Assembly: GCF_947179165.1 (NCBI RefSeq)
Contig: NC_077245.1
Span: forward strand, 2,495,001-2,559,000
Length of the DNA stretch: 64,000 nt
DNA from: Solanum dulcamara
Lineage: Eukaryota > Streptophyta > Magnoliopsida > Solanales > Solanaceae
Reading direction: 5' to 3'
The notes beneath the pieces are model-generated. The model was not told the DNA's origin, did no database searches, and saw only the letters and a program-made list of their open reading frames with translations. The position numbers were made by a program, and so were the translations under genes. This document shows, in pieces, positions 10,997 through 21,784 of this stretch (positions are counted from its first letter, which is position 1; the number at the start of each line of letters is the position of its first letter).

Positions 10997-11136
10997 CCTC
11001 AAATTACAGTTTGTTGATACATGAATACCAATTTCAAAACAAACGTCATTTTCTCGGTTCATGGGTTCAAATTGTCAATAAGATCCAGTAACCTAATGTA
11101 ATAAAAGAAGCCCACAATGAATTCAGACTTCACAAA

Positions 11137-11149
11137 TTTGACTGAACTG
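11137..11149 (-). terminator. snRNA 3'-end box
   Basis: On the minus strand CAGTTCAGTCAAA fits the plant U-snRNA 3' box CA(N)3-10AGTNNAA, with N=4. It directly follows the predicted RNA 3' end. Confidence 0.75.
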
Positions 11150-11345
11150 GTGGGGTGCGCCAGGCCCGTGCAATAGTGCAACGCATGGGCAACGCGCAAG
11201 AGCCCGGGTAGCAAGCTACCTTAATGGACTCTTCCCCTTAAAAAATTGAGTTAATATCATGTGAACCAATGGTCCACATATCAGATATTAAACTGATAAG
11301 AACAGATACTACACTTGATCTTAGCCAAAAGGCCGAGAAAGGTAT
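11150..11345 (-). ncRNA. U2: U2 spliceosomal snRNA
   Basis: The minus strand from 11345 reads ATACCTTTCTCGGCCTTTTG, the conserved U2 5' end. It continues with the branch-point pairing region GTGTAGTATCTG, stem-loop IIa (..ATCAGTTTAATATCTGATATGTGG), an Sm-site-like AATTTTTTA, and the 3' stem-loops ending near GCACCCCA. Length is ~196 nt, normal for plant U2. With the upstream element, TATA box and 3' box all in place, it looks like an expressed gene rather than a retro-pseudogene. The exact 3' end is inferred from the box position (±3 nt). Confidence 0.93.
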
Positions 11346-11372
11346 GCCTAATATCTTAGATGGGCCTTTCGA

Positions 11373-11378
11373 CTTATA
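11373..11378 (-). promoter_or_regulatory. TATA box of U2 gene
   Basis: TATAAG on the minus strand about 33 bp upstream of the U2 5' end. Confidence 0.75.
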
Positions 11379-11411
11379 GCACCTCTCTACTGTCTACTTA
11401 TTTGTTTCTTC

Positions 11412-11422
11412 CGATGTGGGAA
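11412..11422 (-). promoter_or_regulatory. Upstream sequence element (USE) of U2 gene
   Basis: Minus strand TTCCCACATCG matches the plant snRNA USE RTCCCACATCG at 10 of 11 positions. The 33-bp gap to the TATA box is the spacing known for RNA polymerase II plant snRNA genes (Pol III types have about 10 bp less). Confidence 0.8.
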
Positions 11423-13839
11423 TCAGTGTAATTGACAAAACACCTGCAAACTAAAGGAGCAAAAAACTATATCTAATCAACCACATTTTATGAACAATTT
11501 ATTTTCATATCTGAACTTGTAAATATGAAGTAAGAAAGAGATGGGATAAAAAAAAAAAACTAACGAACAGTTATTAAAGCAATTAAAATTTAGGAATGTA
11601 CGAAAATATATTTTATGCTACGTATTTCTTAAAGGTAGTAATGTGAATACATGAATATCAGGATGATAGATACTTATCCGCACCGAAAATTTACACCAAA
11701 CTGATGCAACTTATCATAGTTAAGTGATTATATATACGATAATTGTTCATGGTTAAATGATAATTGTGTGTATATTCGTGTACATCTCATGTATTCATTG
11801 ACTTGGTGTAAACATTCACCGCAACATTAGTACTTTTAACATATGGGGAATACTTTCAACATAATTTGCCTCCATAAATGTTCTTTTCCAACAAAAAAAG
11901 AGGTTATATTCTAGAGTATATTTTTAATATTTCATCCCTAATTATGTCTTCATTGGATTCCTCAAGTTGCCTTGCTAATTATTCTCCATGGTGATTAATT
12001 TTTCTATCTTGGAGAATAATAGATGATGCTTTGTGTCTCTATTCTTGCACTCTAATTAGACATATGGATTTAAGTTCCGTCATTAACCGTAAATGAAGTT
12101 AAATAAAAACCTGAAAGACATATTTATTGCATTACAAAGGAGTAATCTTGATATACTTACAAGAAATGGTAATCTTCCAAGTTTTGGAACTTCTTTTCCA
12201 AAAACTAGAAACAACAAAAGGTTTCACAAAATTTTCATCCTTAACTATCATCAAGTAATCTACAATTACAAACGAAACATTGCTCTATTACCAAAATAAT
12301 TTCGATACTCTTATATTTTGAGGGGGATATAATTAGAATAAAGATTTGTGTATTAATAATGTTATGGGCAAAAGTATTTAGAGACAAAAATGTCGTTAAA
12401 GTAGGCAATCCATACATAACATCAATGGCGAATATAGTGTGTAATTACTCAGTTCATACGAACCAAGAGCTTTGGCTCATGTAAGAAAATCACTGAAAAA
12501 AGGTATAATTGATGTCGAACCCAGTAAATCAAATGAGTTGTGATAGAATCTCGAACTAGTTCCCATGAAGTTCAAATCCTGCATTTCCATACACTATTGA
12601 ACCACATAATAATTCCTACAATTTATTCAATGTATAAACAACCTGTTACATTGTAATCATCGCATAACTAATACATGAATCAAACAACCTGACTACTGGT
12701 GGTTTATGACCACCAACCTAAGCACAATGCAATATCAATATCACAAACCATAATAAGGTCATCAAATAGAGCAAGAATTTGAATAATTATGCAATGGAGG
12801 ATCTCTTAGAAAGTACTCTTTTATTTCTGACCACTGAATCCCAGAATCCAATATACCAATAGAAAGCGCTATTAAACGTTCCTCAAAAAAGACATGTTGA
12901 TTCTGCATATCTCAATTTCCTCTTCGGAATTTCGCCTTTTACAACCAGCCATTTACTTATCAGGCCTTAAAAAAAGCAAAAGAATATAAGGCAAGAGAAT
13001 TCTATTCTGATCAAAATGTTCCAATTCTTAGCATATTACTGCTATAAACGCTCTCATTCGAAAGACAAATATGTTCCAATTCTCAGCAAGATTACACGCA
13101 AGCGCCCACATTTGACTCAAGAAAAAGAAGGAACATATCCAGAATATAAAAGTGACCACTAATCTTGCAATTAGCTAAGATAAGGAACTCTTATCTTTTG
13201 TTTCTAAAAATCAGATGAAAAGATACTTATAATGCATCTATCTTTTTATCATTTGGAACATTTCATCACACAAAGAAAAGAGGTAAAAAGAAGGAAATCA
13301 CCTGATTATTCTAATTGTAGCAAATTTCTTTGTTGATCCAACCACTATAGACCTTTTCAACAACATATACTTGTCTAAATTCTCTTTAATTTTGTGGCAT
13401 ATCCAAAGATTCCATTCTGAGTGTACTCCTCAAGCTTTTACTAGAATACGACTGAACGAACGTTAATAATCTCAGCTCCATATTTGTTTCATCTTGACTA
13501 TTAAACATACTTCCTACCAGATAATTGAAATAAATTTCTACTTCATTGCAGGTTCAAATATTGATGAAAATTGTAACGATTACATGCTAAGTAAGCCTTA
13601 GTTCATTATTCTAAATAAGAATACAAGCACATCACCTCTCTATGGGCTCATTATCCCCGAGTTACAAAGGCTGCTGTTGGTCTAAGGAATTGGCTCCAGA
13701 CAGATCATATCTGGTTACTCAAATACTAATAGAAATTGAACATTTTATTCTTTGATAGGTAATGGAAATTGAACAATATATTTGAGATATGTCAACAAAA
13801 ATTTATTTACATTGTACACATTATAGTTAGACATGATTT
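11423..13839. other. Spacer with MITE debris
   Basis: AT-rich with no supported gene. 11690-11822 carries weak inverted ends (GCACCGAAAATTTACACC and, reversed, GCGGTGAATGTTTACACC), a small MITE candidate. About 12425-12600 ('aacccagtaaatc..tagaatctcgaac..cttcaaatcctg'-type sequence) resembles a decayed Solanaceae hAT-type MITE. A 68-codon frame at 12093-12299 is not supported. Confidence 0.4.
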
Positions 13840-13844
13840 CCCAA
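13840..13844. repeat. Target-site duplication CCCAA, left
   Basis: Identical to 14328-14332 across the solo LTR. Confidence 0.7.
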
Positions 13845-14327
13845 TGTGGGGTCCAGTCCCACCTATTTTTTCAAAAAGTTTTGCAACTGCAAATTGCAGC
13901 TTCTCCGTGTTGTTTGTCAAAGAAAGTGGCGAGGTAGCTGAGAAGAGTTCCTATAAAAGGAGCTCTCCAGCTCTTCATTTGATACACAGAGAGAAAAATA
14001 TTTGAGCTGTGAGGTTTCCATAGACTATATATGTAAGAAAATCGTTTGTGAAGAAAAAAATAGAGTGTGAGCGATATTTTTTAATAAGGTGGGAGATCAA
14101 AAGAATGTTATTCCATTTGAGTGTGTGGTAGTCATTTTTTAGTATTGTACTTGGTACTACCCAATATAAAATTTCTTACTATACTGATATCAGTTGCTTC
14201 TCTTGGCCCGTGGTTTTTCCCTTATTTAAAAGGGTTTTCACATAAATTCTTGATGTCATTATTTTCCCATTTTATTTCTACAATTTTGACCATATATATT
14301 TTTGTGTTAGTCCGCATTTTCCCAACA
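13845..14327 (+). mobile_element. Solo LTR with intact target-site duplication
   Basis: 483 bp starting TGTGGGG and ending CCCAACA, flanked by the perfect 5-bp duplication CCCAA (13840-13844 and 14328-14332). A TATAAAAG promoter box lies at 13952-13959. The 3' half has the 'ggcccgtggtttttcc..' and '..tccgcattttcccaaca' character of copia U5 regions. No primer binding site or coding region follows, so it is a solo LTR from recombination. The 78-codon frames over it are incidental. Confidence 0.75.
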
Positions 14328-14580
14328 CCCAAAACAATTCACAATTATAGTAGATAAAACCTCAAGGTTATACTTTTCAGATCGAGGAACCAATGATAAA
14401 TTGTTCCTTTGGGGAGTTTCTAAAAAATGAAAGTCTTTGACTTCACATTTCACATTTCCACATCAAGGTTTCAGGAAAATGGATTACCATGATTATCAAT
14501 CATAGGGAAAGAAGACCTGTGAGCCAATGAACACAGTATCTAGTGGGAAAAAGGTTGACACTGACTCTACTTAGATCGAC

Positions 14581-14770
14581 CCAGTGGCAGAGCAAGAATT
14601 TTCTTTAAGGAGATTGAAAATGTAGAAAAGTAAAACACGGAGAAGCTAAGTAGAGATTCAACATCTACTATATATATATATAAAAATTAAATGTAACCTT
14701 AGATATATAGTGTAATTTTTCCGCCGAAGGGGTCAATAAAAAACCCTTGCACCTATGTGGCTCCGCCCCT
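14581..14770. mobile_element. hAT-type MITE, ~190 bp
   Basis: Ends 'CCAGTGGCAGAGC' and, reversed, 'AGGGGCGGAGCCA', flanked by near-matching 8-bp duplications agatcgac (14573-14580) and agatacac (14771-14778). Size and ends suggest a non-autonomous hAT element. A shorter relative is at 51586-51692. Confidence 0.6.
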
Positions 14771-14778
14771 AGATACAC

Positions 14779-16060
14779 CCATGTAGAAGGTATTCCAAAT
14801 AGAAGGGATTCTTAAACATCAGATACTTTGTTGCACAACTGCATAGATTCCTACTGTAGTTTTTTTGCTAGAATATAAACTGCAAGATTTGACAAATGGT
14901 GTCCCTCCACCTCATCTCAATATGATGTAAACTGGAAAAACTGTTGTGGAGAAGTTAAAAGATCAGTTTCTCCTTTTAAAGCACGAGGCAGAAACTAACA
15001 TAGCAAGAAACAGAAGAGGCAATACATATTGAAAATATCTGTCCTGCTTCTCTATGAGAGTGCTTAAAATGCACCAATTATTCTGGAAACTGAATTAGCA
15101 GCTACAAATCATGATGACCAACTTTCAAGTCGTCCATCTGGACATATCGATGGTTGGTACTGGTTTTGAAAAGAGCTTTAGGGTCAAAGACTAGTCAGTT
15201 ACATGCTAGTTGATTTCATTAGTAACTTGTTAGTTACATGATATAACACACTTCAATAACAGTATAGGAGTAGAAGAGAAAATAAGTACATAAAAAACAC
15301 ATAAGTTAGCTAGTGAAGAAGGTACCGACGTTTTACACCATGATGACCATGATGGTACCTACTCCTTATCTTAAAAAGCAAAAGCAGGGAAATTCTTAAG
15401 AATATAAGCACATGGTGACTCCATTTGTAGAGAATATTTTTGATACAGTTACAGGCAATCTAATAGTTAAAACCATCCAAATGTAAGATGCTTAGTTCAA
15501 TGCACAGATTGTCAAAAAATTGACCAGCAGTAACAATTGAAGGGTGACAAAAGGTTTTCCAATTGATGCAGAATTTAAGCAACATTTTGCAACCTAGAAG
15601 ATGGAAACATATCTTGGTAGTTGTTTATCGGCCTAAAATACTATAGCATTGGCGCGTCCATCTTAGCCATAGAATTGGAATTAGGGGATCTAATCTCTTC
15701 CAGCTAGGTGAATTACCTATCTGATCCACTTGCTGATGATAATACTTTTAAAAAAAAAATCAACCAAAAGTCTGGTCACAAATACTATTTTCTTATTCTC
15801 CCTCCACCTATTCTCATTAGCATTATTTCAAGAATCATGTATTGTACCTCTCCAAAAAGAAACGCAAAAATATTCGCCAACTTGCCACCTTCTCCAGCTT
15901 ATAAGGATCTAGCTTAGCATTATCTTGCCCATACCATTCACTTAAGCACTTGGCTTTAGGTGAGGTAGCTCTGCACTTCTCCCCAGAGCTTCTTCTCCTT
16001 TTTCAGCTTTAGAATCCTCTCTACAGCTTGTTCAATTAATCAATCAAGTACTAATCTTTA
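14779..16060. other. Spacer and RADIALIS-like promoter/5' UTR
   Basis: No gene recognised to about 15,890. A TATAAG box at 15900-15905 followed by CT-rich leader leads to the ATG at 16061. Two short frames at 15708-15917 are not supported. Confidence 0.4.
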
Positions 16061-16907
16061 ATGGCCTCATGGACTGCAAGGCAAAACAAGAAGTTCGAAG
16101 ATGCTTTGGCTTTATATGACAGGGAGACTCCTGATCGCTGGCATAACATTGCCAGATGTGTAGGAGGAAAATCAGCAGCAGAAGTGAGGAGGCATTACGA
16201 AGTGCTTGTGAAGGATATCATGCAAATAGAAAATGGCCAAGTACCTTTACCCAATTACAAAGCCGCAGCTGAGAGCAATAGCAGAAGTTATGCCAATGAA
16301 CATAGGTATCACAAATCTCTACTCTCCACACAACCAAACTAATCTTTTCATCCATATACAAGTCAATGATACGTTCAATATTTCCTATCAATCAATTATG
16401 TATTACTCCGTAAACTTGATACCTGGTATCGATTCCCATATGTTGTCATTTTCCTATTCCTGGTACTATTTATTACCACCTATCCATTTTTAGTAACATT
16501 AAGTCAAAGACTAGTCACAATCCTTGTTAATATATGAAAAAGTTATGTTACCACTCTCAAAAAAAGAAATACAGGAAAAAGTTGACACTTAAGTGCTTAA
16601 AGTTTCACCTTTCTGCAAGAGGATAATTTAGAAATGTCTGCACCTTTACCTCTTTAAGCTTCTGAATAATGAATCTAATCGTACTTGTCTTAGATAATAT
16701 GTGTAAGTCCTGCACCTTGATCCCCTACCACTTCATTATATAAAACACAATTGTTTAAGTGAAATGCTTTGTTGCGTTTCACTTAAATAAAGAAAATGTA
16801 TTAGTTTCTCAAACAAATAAATAATATGTATCTCCTCATCCTTTATAAATTCTTTACATGCCTATATTTTATGGAACAGGCTTCTGAAGAACCTGAAGCT
16901 ACAGTGA
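16061..16907 (+). CDS. RADIALIS-like single SANT/MYB transcription factor
   Basis: Two exons, 16061-16305 and 16880-16907, giving 90 residues. Residues ~3-58 form one SANT/MYB domain ('[17 protein letters not shown]' then '[28 protein letters not shown]') with the spaced Trp and hydrophobic residues of the I-box-type SANT found in RADIALIS and RL/RSM proteins. It continues '[12 protein letters not shown]', diagnostic of the family. Exon 2 was found by looking for the family ending: the join restores '[11 protein letters not shown]' and a stop. Reading through the donor would instead give '[11 protein letters not shown]'. RL proteins are small nuclear factors that compete for MYB partners; snapdragon RADIALIS acts in floral asymmetry and Arabidopsis RLs in seedling and reproductive tissue. 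Its specific role here is inferred only from family. Confidence 0.9.
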
Positions 16908-17947
16908 GAACAAATTTCGCAGCCATGCTCAATAACATCACAAGTTCTCCGTTATATGCCAAATGCAAAAGCATAAATTGTGAATTCATGTTAAGTTTTT
17001 GAAGTACGAAAAATGTATGACTGTTATTGTCCATCTGTATCCATTTAATGTCTGTCTTACTGTGTAATGTTTCTCAAAAGCATAATATATAGATATAATA
17101 TCTACTTCACTTCCACATTAGTTTAATATGTTCATAAAATAAAAACCAAAATTACATGCTTCATAGTCGTCTGAATTCAACAGATCGCAATTCTCAAATC
17201 ATTTGAGTTTTTCTTTTCAGTTTCATGTAGAGTTTACCTTGTCCCTAACATCCTACTCTCAAAATGAAAAAGTTTAAAGAAATAGTCACTAAATGCATCG
17301 ACAATGATCTCTATTGTCGACCCGGTTACTTTATGCATTAAACAAGATAAGCTTTTTCTAATCCCCTTGAACCTTTACCTTCTGGGCATCAAGCAACAAC
17401 ATAATAAGTCAATTAAAGGAACTTTCTCAGTATCTTTTTCTTCCTTTCCTTTCAGGTTCAATTTGGTACAAAAGAATCTAAACACTCAGTACAAAGACAA
17501 ACTTATAAATATATATATATATATATTCTAAACTCTTAGCATAAATATTAGTTTAAGTTATCATCACAGGTCTCAGGTTCAAGAATGGAACACAAAGTCA
17601 TCTTTGGTGAGGAATATTTAATCCCAAATGGAACATAAATATATATATATATTGGAACAAAATTTCTAAAAATAACATGGAACTTTGTTGCAATTGAACA
17701 AAAACAGGGACGACAAAACTGCAGTATACAATCAAATTTTGAATCTTCATAGTCTAAAATATTTACATCTGAATAAATAAAATTACTAACATCTTATATG
17801 AATAAAATAAGAGAAGGTAGTCCAGAATTACCTCTTCGTGGATTGCAACCCTAAATTAAGAAGGAACCATCGAACCAACTGATTAAGTGAAGAAAAGAAG
17901 GAAATTTTGGATAATAAACGATTCAGTAGTAAAGGCATATTGAAAAA
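16908..17947. other. Spacer
   Basis: AT-rich, with short AT repeats near 17510-17527 and 17639-17652. No gene supported; probable RADIALIS-like 3' UTR at the left end. Confidence 0.35.
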
Positions 17948-18247
17948 TTAAATAAACTTAGCTCTTGAGAAGGCGTTGATGGAACCATTTAAAATTTGAA
18001 CAGAGTTAAAGTAGACGGAAAATGTGAGATTTGAATTGAAACTACTAGGTTCGATCAAATCCGTAGCTGACACAGTAACTCCGCTCCTGAGTGTAACAGA
18101 ACTTGGTGTCGGTGAAATTACAGCGAGAGGTATGTCGCTCTCAGGATATTCAAGCCTATTGGTGAGTTTTAAAGCTCCAAAAAAAAAAATAACACGTCCC
18201 TTCAATTTTTTTTTGACAAATTTAATCCACTCAATATTTTCTTGCAT
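17948..18247 (-). CDS. Possible small gene of unknown identity, 99 codons
   Basis: A 99-codon frame preceded on the minus strand by TATAAATA (about 18269-18276) some 25 bp upstream of the ATG. That is close for TATA plus leader but not impossible. The C-terminal half ('ATDLIEPSSFNSNLTFSVYF') has an alternating hydrophobic pattern that could be a beta-rich fragment, but I do not recognise a family. No splice-linked partner exon was found. It may be a gene fragment, a first exon, or chance. Confidence 0.25.
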   Translation of the reverse strand: MQENIEWIKFVKKKLKGRVIFFFGALKLTNRLEYPESDIPLAVISPTPSSVTLRSGVTVSATDLIEPSSFNSNLTFSVYFNSVQILNGSINAFSRAKFI

Positions 18248-18277
18248 TTCAAAACAAAGAATACCTCTCTATTTATA

Positions 18278-19245
18278 AAAGAGGAAAATCATTCAAAAAA
18301 TAAAAAAATAATGAAATGTCATCATTATGATTTAGTGTACCACTTATCAGTGATAATTAAGTTAAAAAATACATAATGAAATGAATAATCTTGCACTAAC
18401 TAAAGATGATAATGAAAGACATTTTTATGCACTAATAAAAAATAGAATAAAGATGACATTAAATGTCATCAATAGACAATTGCTAAAATTATAATTTAAT
18501 AAAATGTTAAAATGTCACACTAACACTTGGTATACGATCAAAATTACCATGATTTGACCGTATACACTTATAAATAGTATTTAAAATTTAAATAATTTTT
18601 AGTTGTTATAGAAAGGTTTAATGTCTAGTCCTACACATAATCACACTTTGTATAAAGAGGAGAAATCTTTTAACGGTGGAAACATATATTCATATACTCA
18701 TATTTTTTGTCATAAATAATGTATTAAAGTATCAAAATATTTGATCAAAATACCTTTCCTTTATTGGTAAATTGTATCCCAATAAAGATGGTTAATAATC
18801 TTCATATCATAAAATTGATCATAAATTTAATTTTGCGAGACATGCATCATATTTCTTAATCAACTCGTTTGAGTAAACCCCATCTTCACTTCGTGCCTCT
18901 TCCCTTTCATCCATTATCATTAGCGCGGTAAGATTTACTTAGCTCACTCCTTGCTCATGGAGTGGCGTATCAATAAAAAGAATAGCGTTATTGAATTGGA
19001 ATCAATGACTTAGCCTTTAAAGATCGGCCATTATCAAACTCTTCTTATACTTTTTTTTTACCGAGATTGAATTGAGGAAAGCAGACTTGACAGGCCCGAT
19101 AATCTACTCACACAAAAAAGATATACAAGCATAAGATTAATCACAAATTCCATGAAATACCTTTTACATGTAGGGAAATATTATTGCCTAATGAATGTCA
19201 AGAGCCAAAAAAAACTGCTATATTCTCTTATACATTGTTAGGTAA
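18278..19245. other. Spacer
   Basis: AT-rich and without recognisable coding blocks; includes the 3' flank of the F-box gene. Confidence 0.35.
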
Positions 19246-20430
19246 TCAAATTTGCCTCAATATTTTTTTGTTAAAGGCAAACAAATCAACAGATGAAAAT
19301 AAAAAAGGATGAATCTTGAAAACCCAACACTCCTCTTCCTCCTCCTCCTCTTCATAGGACCAAATTTGTACCAATTCTTGAGTTTCAAAACTGTATGCAA
19401 CAATTGTATGTGGCAAAACATGTAGATATAATACCTGCAAATCTTTATTGAATGAACATGGCTTTATTGAATATCCCAATCTCAAATCTTGATCATTTAT
19501 ATTCTCCAATCTTACAAAATGATCAAACTTGAATTCATTTCCTCTGAAACTCCACATGAAAATTCCATTGTTAACTGGATCACAGAACTGTATTACTCCT
19601 CCTTCTGATGATTCATATAAAAACTGAAAGTAGTAAACACCTTTTCTTGATTTTCTTGAATTGTTTTCCGGCAATGAAAAAAGTGTAAAGACTTCAAAAT
19701 CTATGTCGTAAACTAACAAACATAAACTCCAAATCCAGTACAATTTCCTTTTTTTGTGCGAAAAAACACTCGGGTTGAAGCATTGTCCTCGTGAAAATCC
19801 ATCTAAAAGAAGCAGCTCGGAATTCAAAATTTGAATTTGGGTTTCCCTCCAATTCCATGAATCTGATTCAAAAATCATACAATTCATCATTTGAGAACCT
19901 AGATCAACTTCTTCCCAGAAGAAACTGACTACTTGAAACAAATTCAACCCATCAACATCAAAAACAAGACTTGAACAAGTGGGTCTTGAAATATGATGAG
20001 AAATAGGAAGAAAAATAAACTGATCAAGAACAGGGGAAGAAACAGAGTATGTCCAGAACCCATTGTCATGTGAAGCATAAAGAAGAACCCCATTACAAGA
20101 ATCGATTAAAAATGGGAATTTATGAGTGTAAGATGAATGGAAAGTACAAAATTTGGGAGATTTTTTCTGGGTTTGGTCGTGTAAATTCATAAAAATTGAT
20201 TCTTGAAAAGTTTTGTGTTTCAGAAAGAGGACAAGACCAGTTGAAGTTGTGGGAGGGTAACAATGGCGTATATTGGTGATCGAATTTCTCCATGTTTTAG
20301 AGACAGTCTTCAATTGGATGAGAGATTTTAAGGGAATTTTTGAGAAAATTGATTCTACTACGTGATTTGATAAATTCCCAAGCTCTATCATCTCTTCTTC
20401 TTCTGTCTCCATGGGAATCGCCATTGCCAA
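19246..20430 (-). CDS. F-box protein with F-box-associated-type C-terminus
   Basis: A complete single-exon frame of 394 residues. The F-box lies at about residues 16-55: 'LGNLSNHVVESIFSKIPLKSL', then 'LKTVSKTWRNSI', with the conserved Pro, Leu and Trp-Arg positions. The rest, with scattered Trp/Phe-rich strands ('WSFRGNEFKFDHFVRLEN', 'VAYSFETQELVQIWSYEE'), looks like an F-box-associated (FBA/kelch-like) substrate-binding domain. There is an acidic Glu run ('EEEEEEEE') at about 365-372. Such proteins bridge SKP1-cullin1 ubiquitin ligases to substrates; the substrate cannot be told from sequence. The most upstream Met (20430) is used; Met3 or Met7 are equally possible. It is not part of the gene block shared with Arabidopsis as I recall it, so it may be a local insertion. 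Confidence 0.85.
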   Translation of the reverse strand: MAMAIPMETEEEEMIELGNLSNHVVESIFSKIPLKSLIQLKTVSKTWRNSITNIRHCYPPTTSTGLVLFLKHKTFQESIFMNLHDQTQKKSPKFCTFHSSYTHKFPFLIDSCNGVLLYASHDNGFWTYSVSSPVLDQFIFLPISHHISRPTCSSLVFDVDGLNLFQVVSFFWEEVDLGSQMMNCMIFESDSWNWRETQIQILNSELLLLDGFSRGQCFNPSVFSHKKRKLYWIWSLCLLVYDIDFEVFTLFSLPENNSRKSRKGVYYFQFLYESSEGGVIQFCDPVNNGIFMWSFRGNEFKFDHFVRLENINDQDLRLGYSIKPCSFNKDLQVLYLHVLPHTIVAYSFETQELVQIWSYEEEEEEEECWVFKIHPFLFSSVDLFAFNKKILRQI

Positions 20431-21339
20431 TCTTCTCTGTTTTTTTGTAGTTAATTTCTTATGTAATTACACTTTAAAAGGATTTTAAAGAAACCCTAAT
20501 ATCCCAATTATGGCGGTTAATCGGTTAGTTACAGTCGTGTTTTTTTTGTGTGAATAATACTTGGTGTGCAAGAATACAAGTAAGTAAATACTTGATGAGC
20601 AAGTATTAAGTTTCTATAGTTAAACGGGGTAATGACTAATGACCTATATTTTCTCACTTTATTGATGGTTAGTTTAGTTAAGTATTTCTTTAGGTTAATT
20701 CATTACTTATTATTATATGTGTGCTTGACGATGATATGTGTGCTTTGAATTGGCTTTTTTTAAAATTACAAATCATAAGTTAAGAACATAATTGTCATAT
20801 TTGTTAAGGGAACGTGTGTGCCCATATTGTGGTCCTGATATTATTAGAAAGTAGGTAAAAGATGTAAGAAAAAATGAAAAATATTAAAATTGGATCTCAT
20901 GTTAAAATAGGTAAACATAATTTTGGTACAAATTAAGAAAAGCATCCCTAATTAAGGATGTAATAGAATATATTTTTATGCCATAAAAAGCAAGAATAAT
21001 ATAATTGCATGCGTTGTTTGATTAATCACATGTTTGCAAGACTCAAACCGTATGTTTGTTAATTGGTGCTTGCGTTAAATTAATAGAGGCATATATTTGA
21101 TCATAGTTAACTAAAATGTAATTTTAATTATTAAATATACACCTAATCATGATAAGATGATTCTCAATAATTAAATATGTTTATTTTTTATGGTCAATTT
21201 TTAATCATTCAATTCTTAGTTATACGTACGTTTTTAATATAATTTACTATTATTTAATAGTTACGAATAGATCTAAATTTTAATATTATTAAGATGTAGA
21301 TTAAAAGATGACATGAATCCACTTTTACCGCTAAACAAC

Positions 21340-21705
21340 GATGTTATCGCAATCCACCATTAGCAATTATAACCATCAACCTCAGTTACAATCACCATCA
21401 TTGTCAATCATCATAGCTAGTCATCACCATCATTTAATCGCCATTTAGAACTATCACTTCCAACCACCCATTACTAACAATAGTCACCACTATATATCGC
21501 CAATCATCATCATCGTTCATAATCACTATTACCTATTCGTTCATCACAATTATTGTTTGTCACCACTAGCTTCAACGATTAATAACCATTATAAATTACC
21601 ATTGTCAAACACCATCACAATAAGCTGTTACCAGAATTATTATCATCGCCCAACAAAAATTTCAAGGGCACCCACAACAATCATAACTAATTACCATCAC
21701 CTCCT
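21340..21705. repeat. Degenerate ATC/CAT simple repeat
   Basis: Dense in imperfect ATC, CAC and CAT triplets ('caatcaccatcattgtcaatcatcat' style). The 60-codon frame over it is a product of the repeat. Confidence 0.6.
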
Positions 21706-21706
21706 A

Positions 21707-21784
21707 CTATTATATGATTTTTTAAACATATTTTATTAATATCAACTATTATATGATTTTTTAAACATATTTTATTAATATAGC
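21707..21784. repeat. 39-bp tandem duplication
   Basis: The unit beginning ctattatatgatttttta is repeated once without a mismatch over at least 36 bp (second copy from 21746). Confidence 0.8.

Noticed and set aside
21557..21739. 60-codon frame in the ATC/CAT repeat
   Set aside because: Composition follows the simple repeat, and part is the 39-bp duplication.
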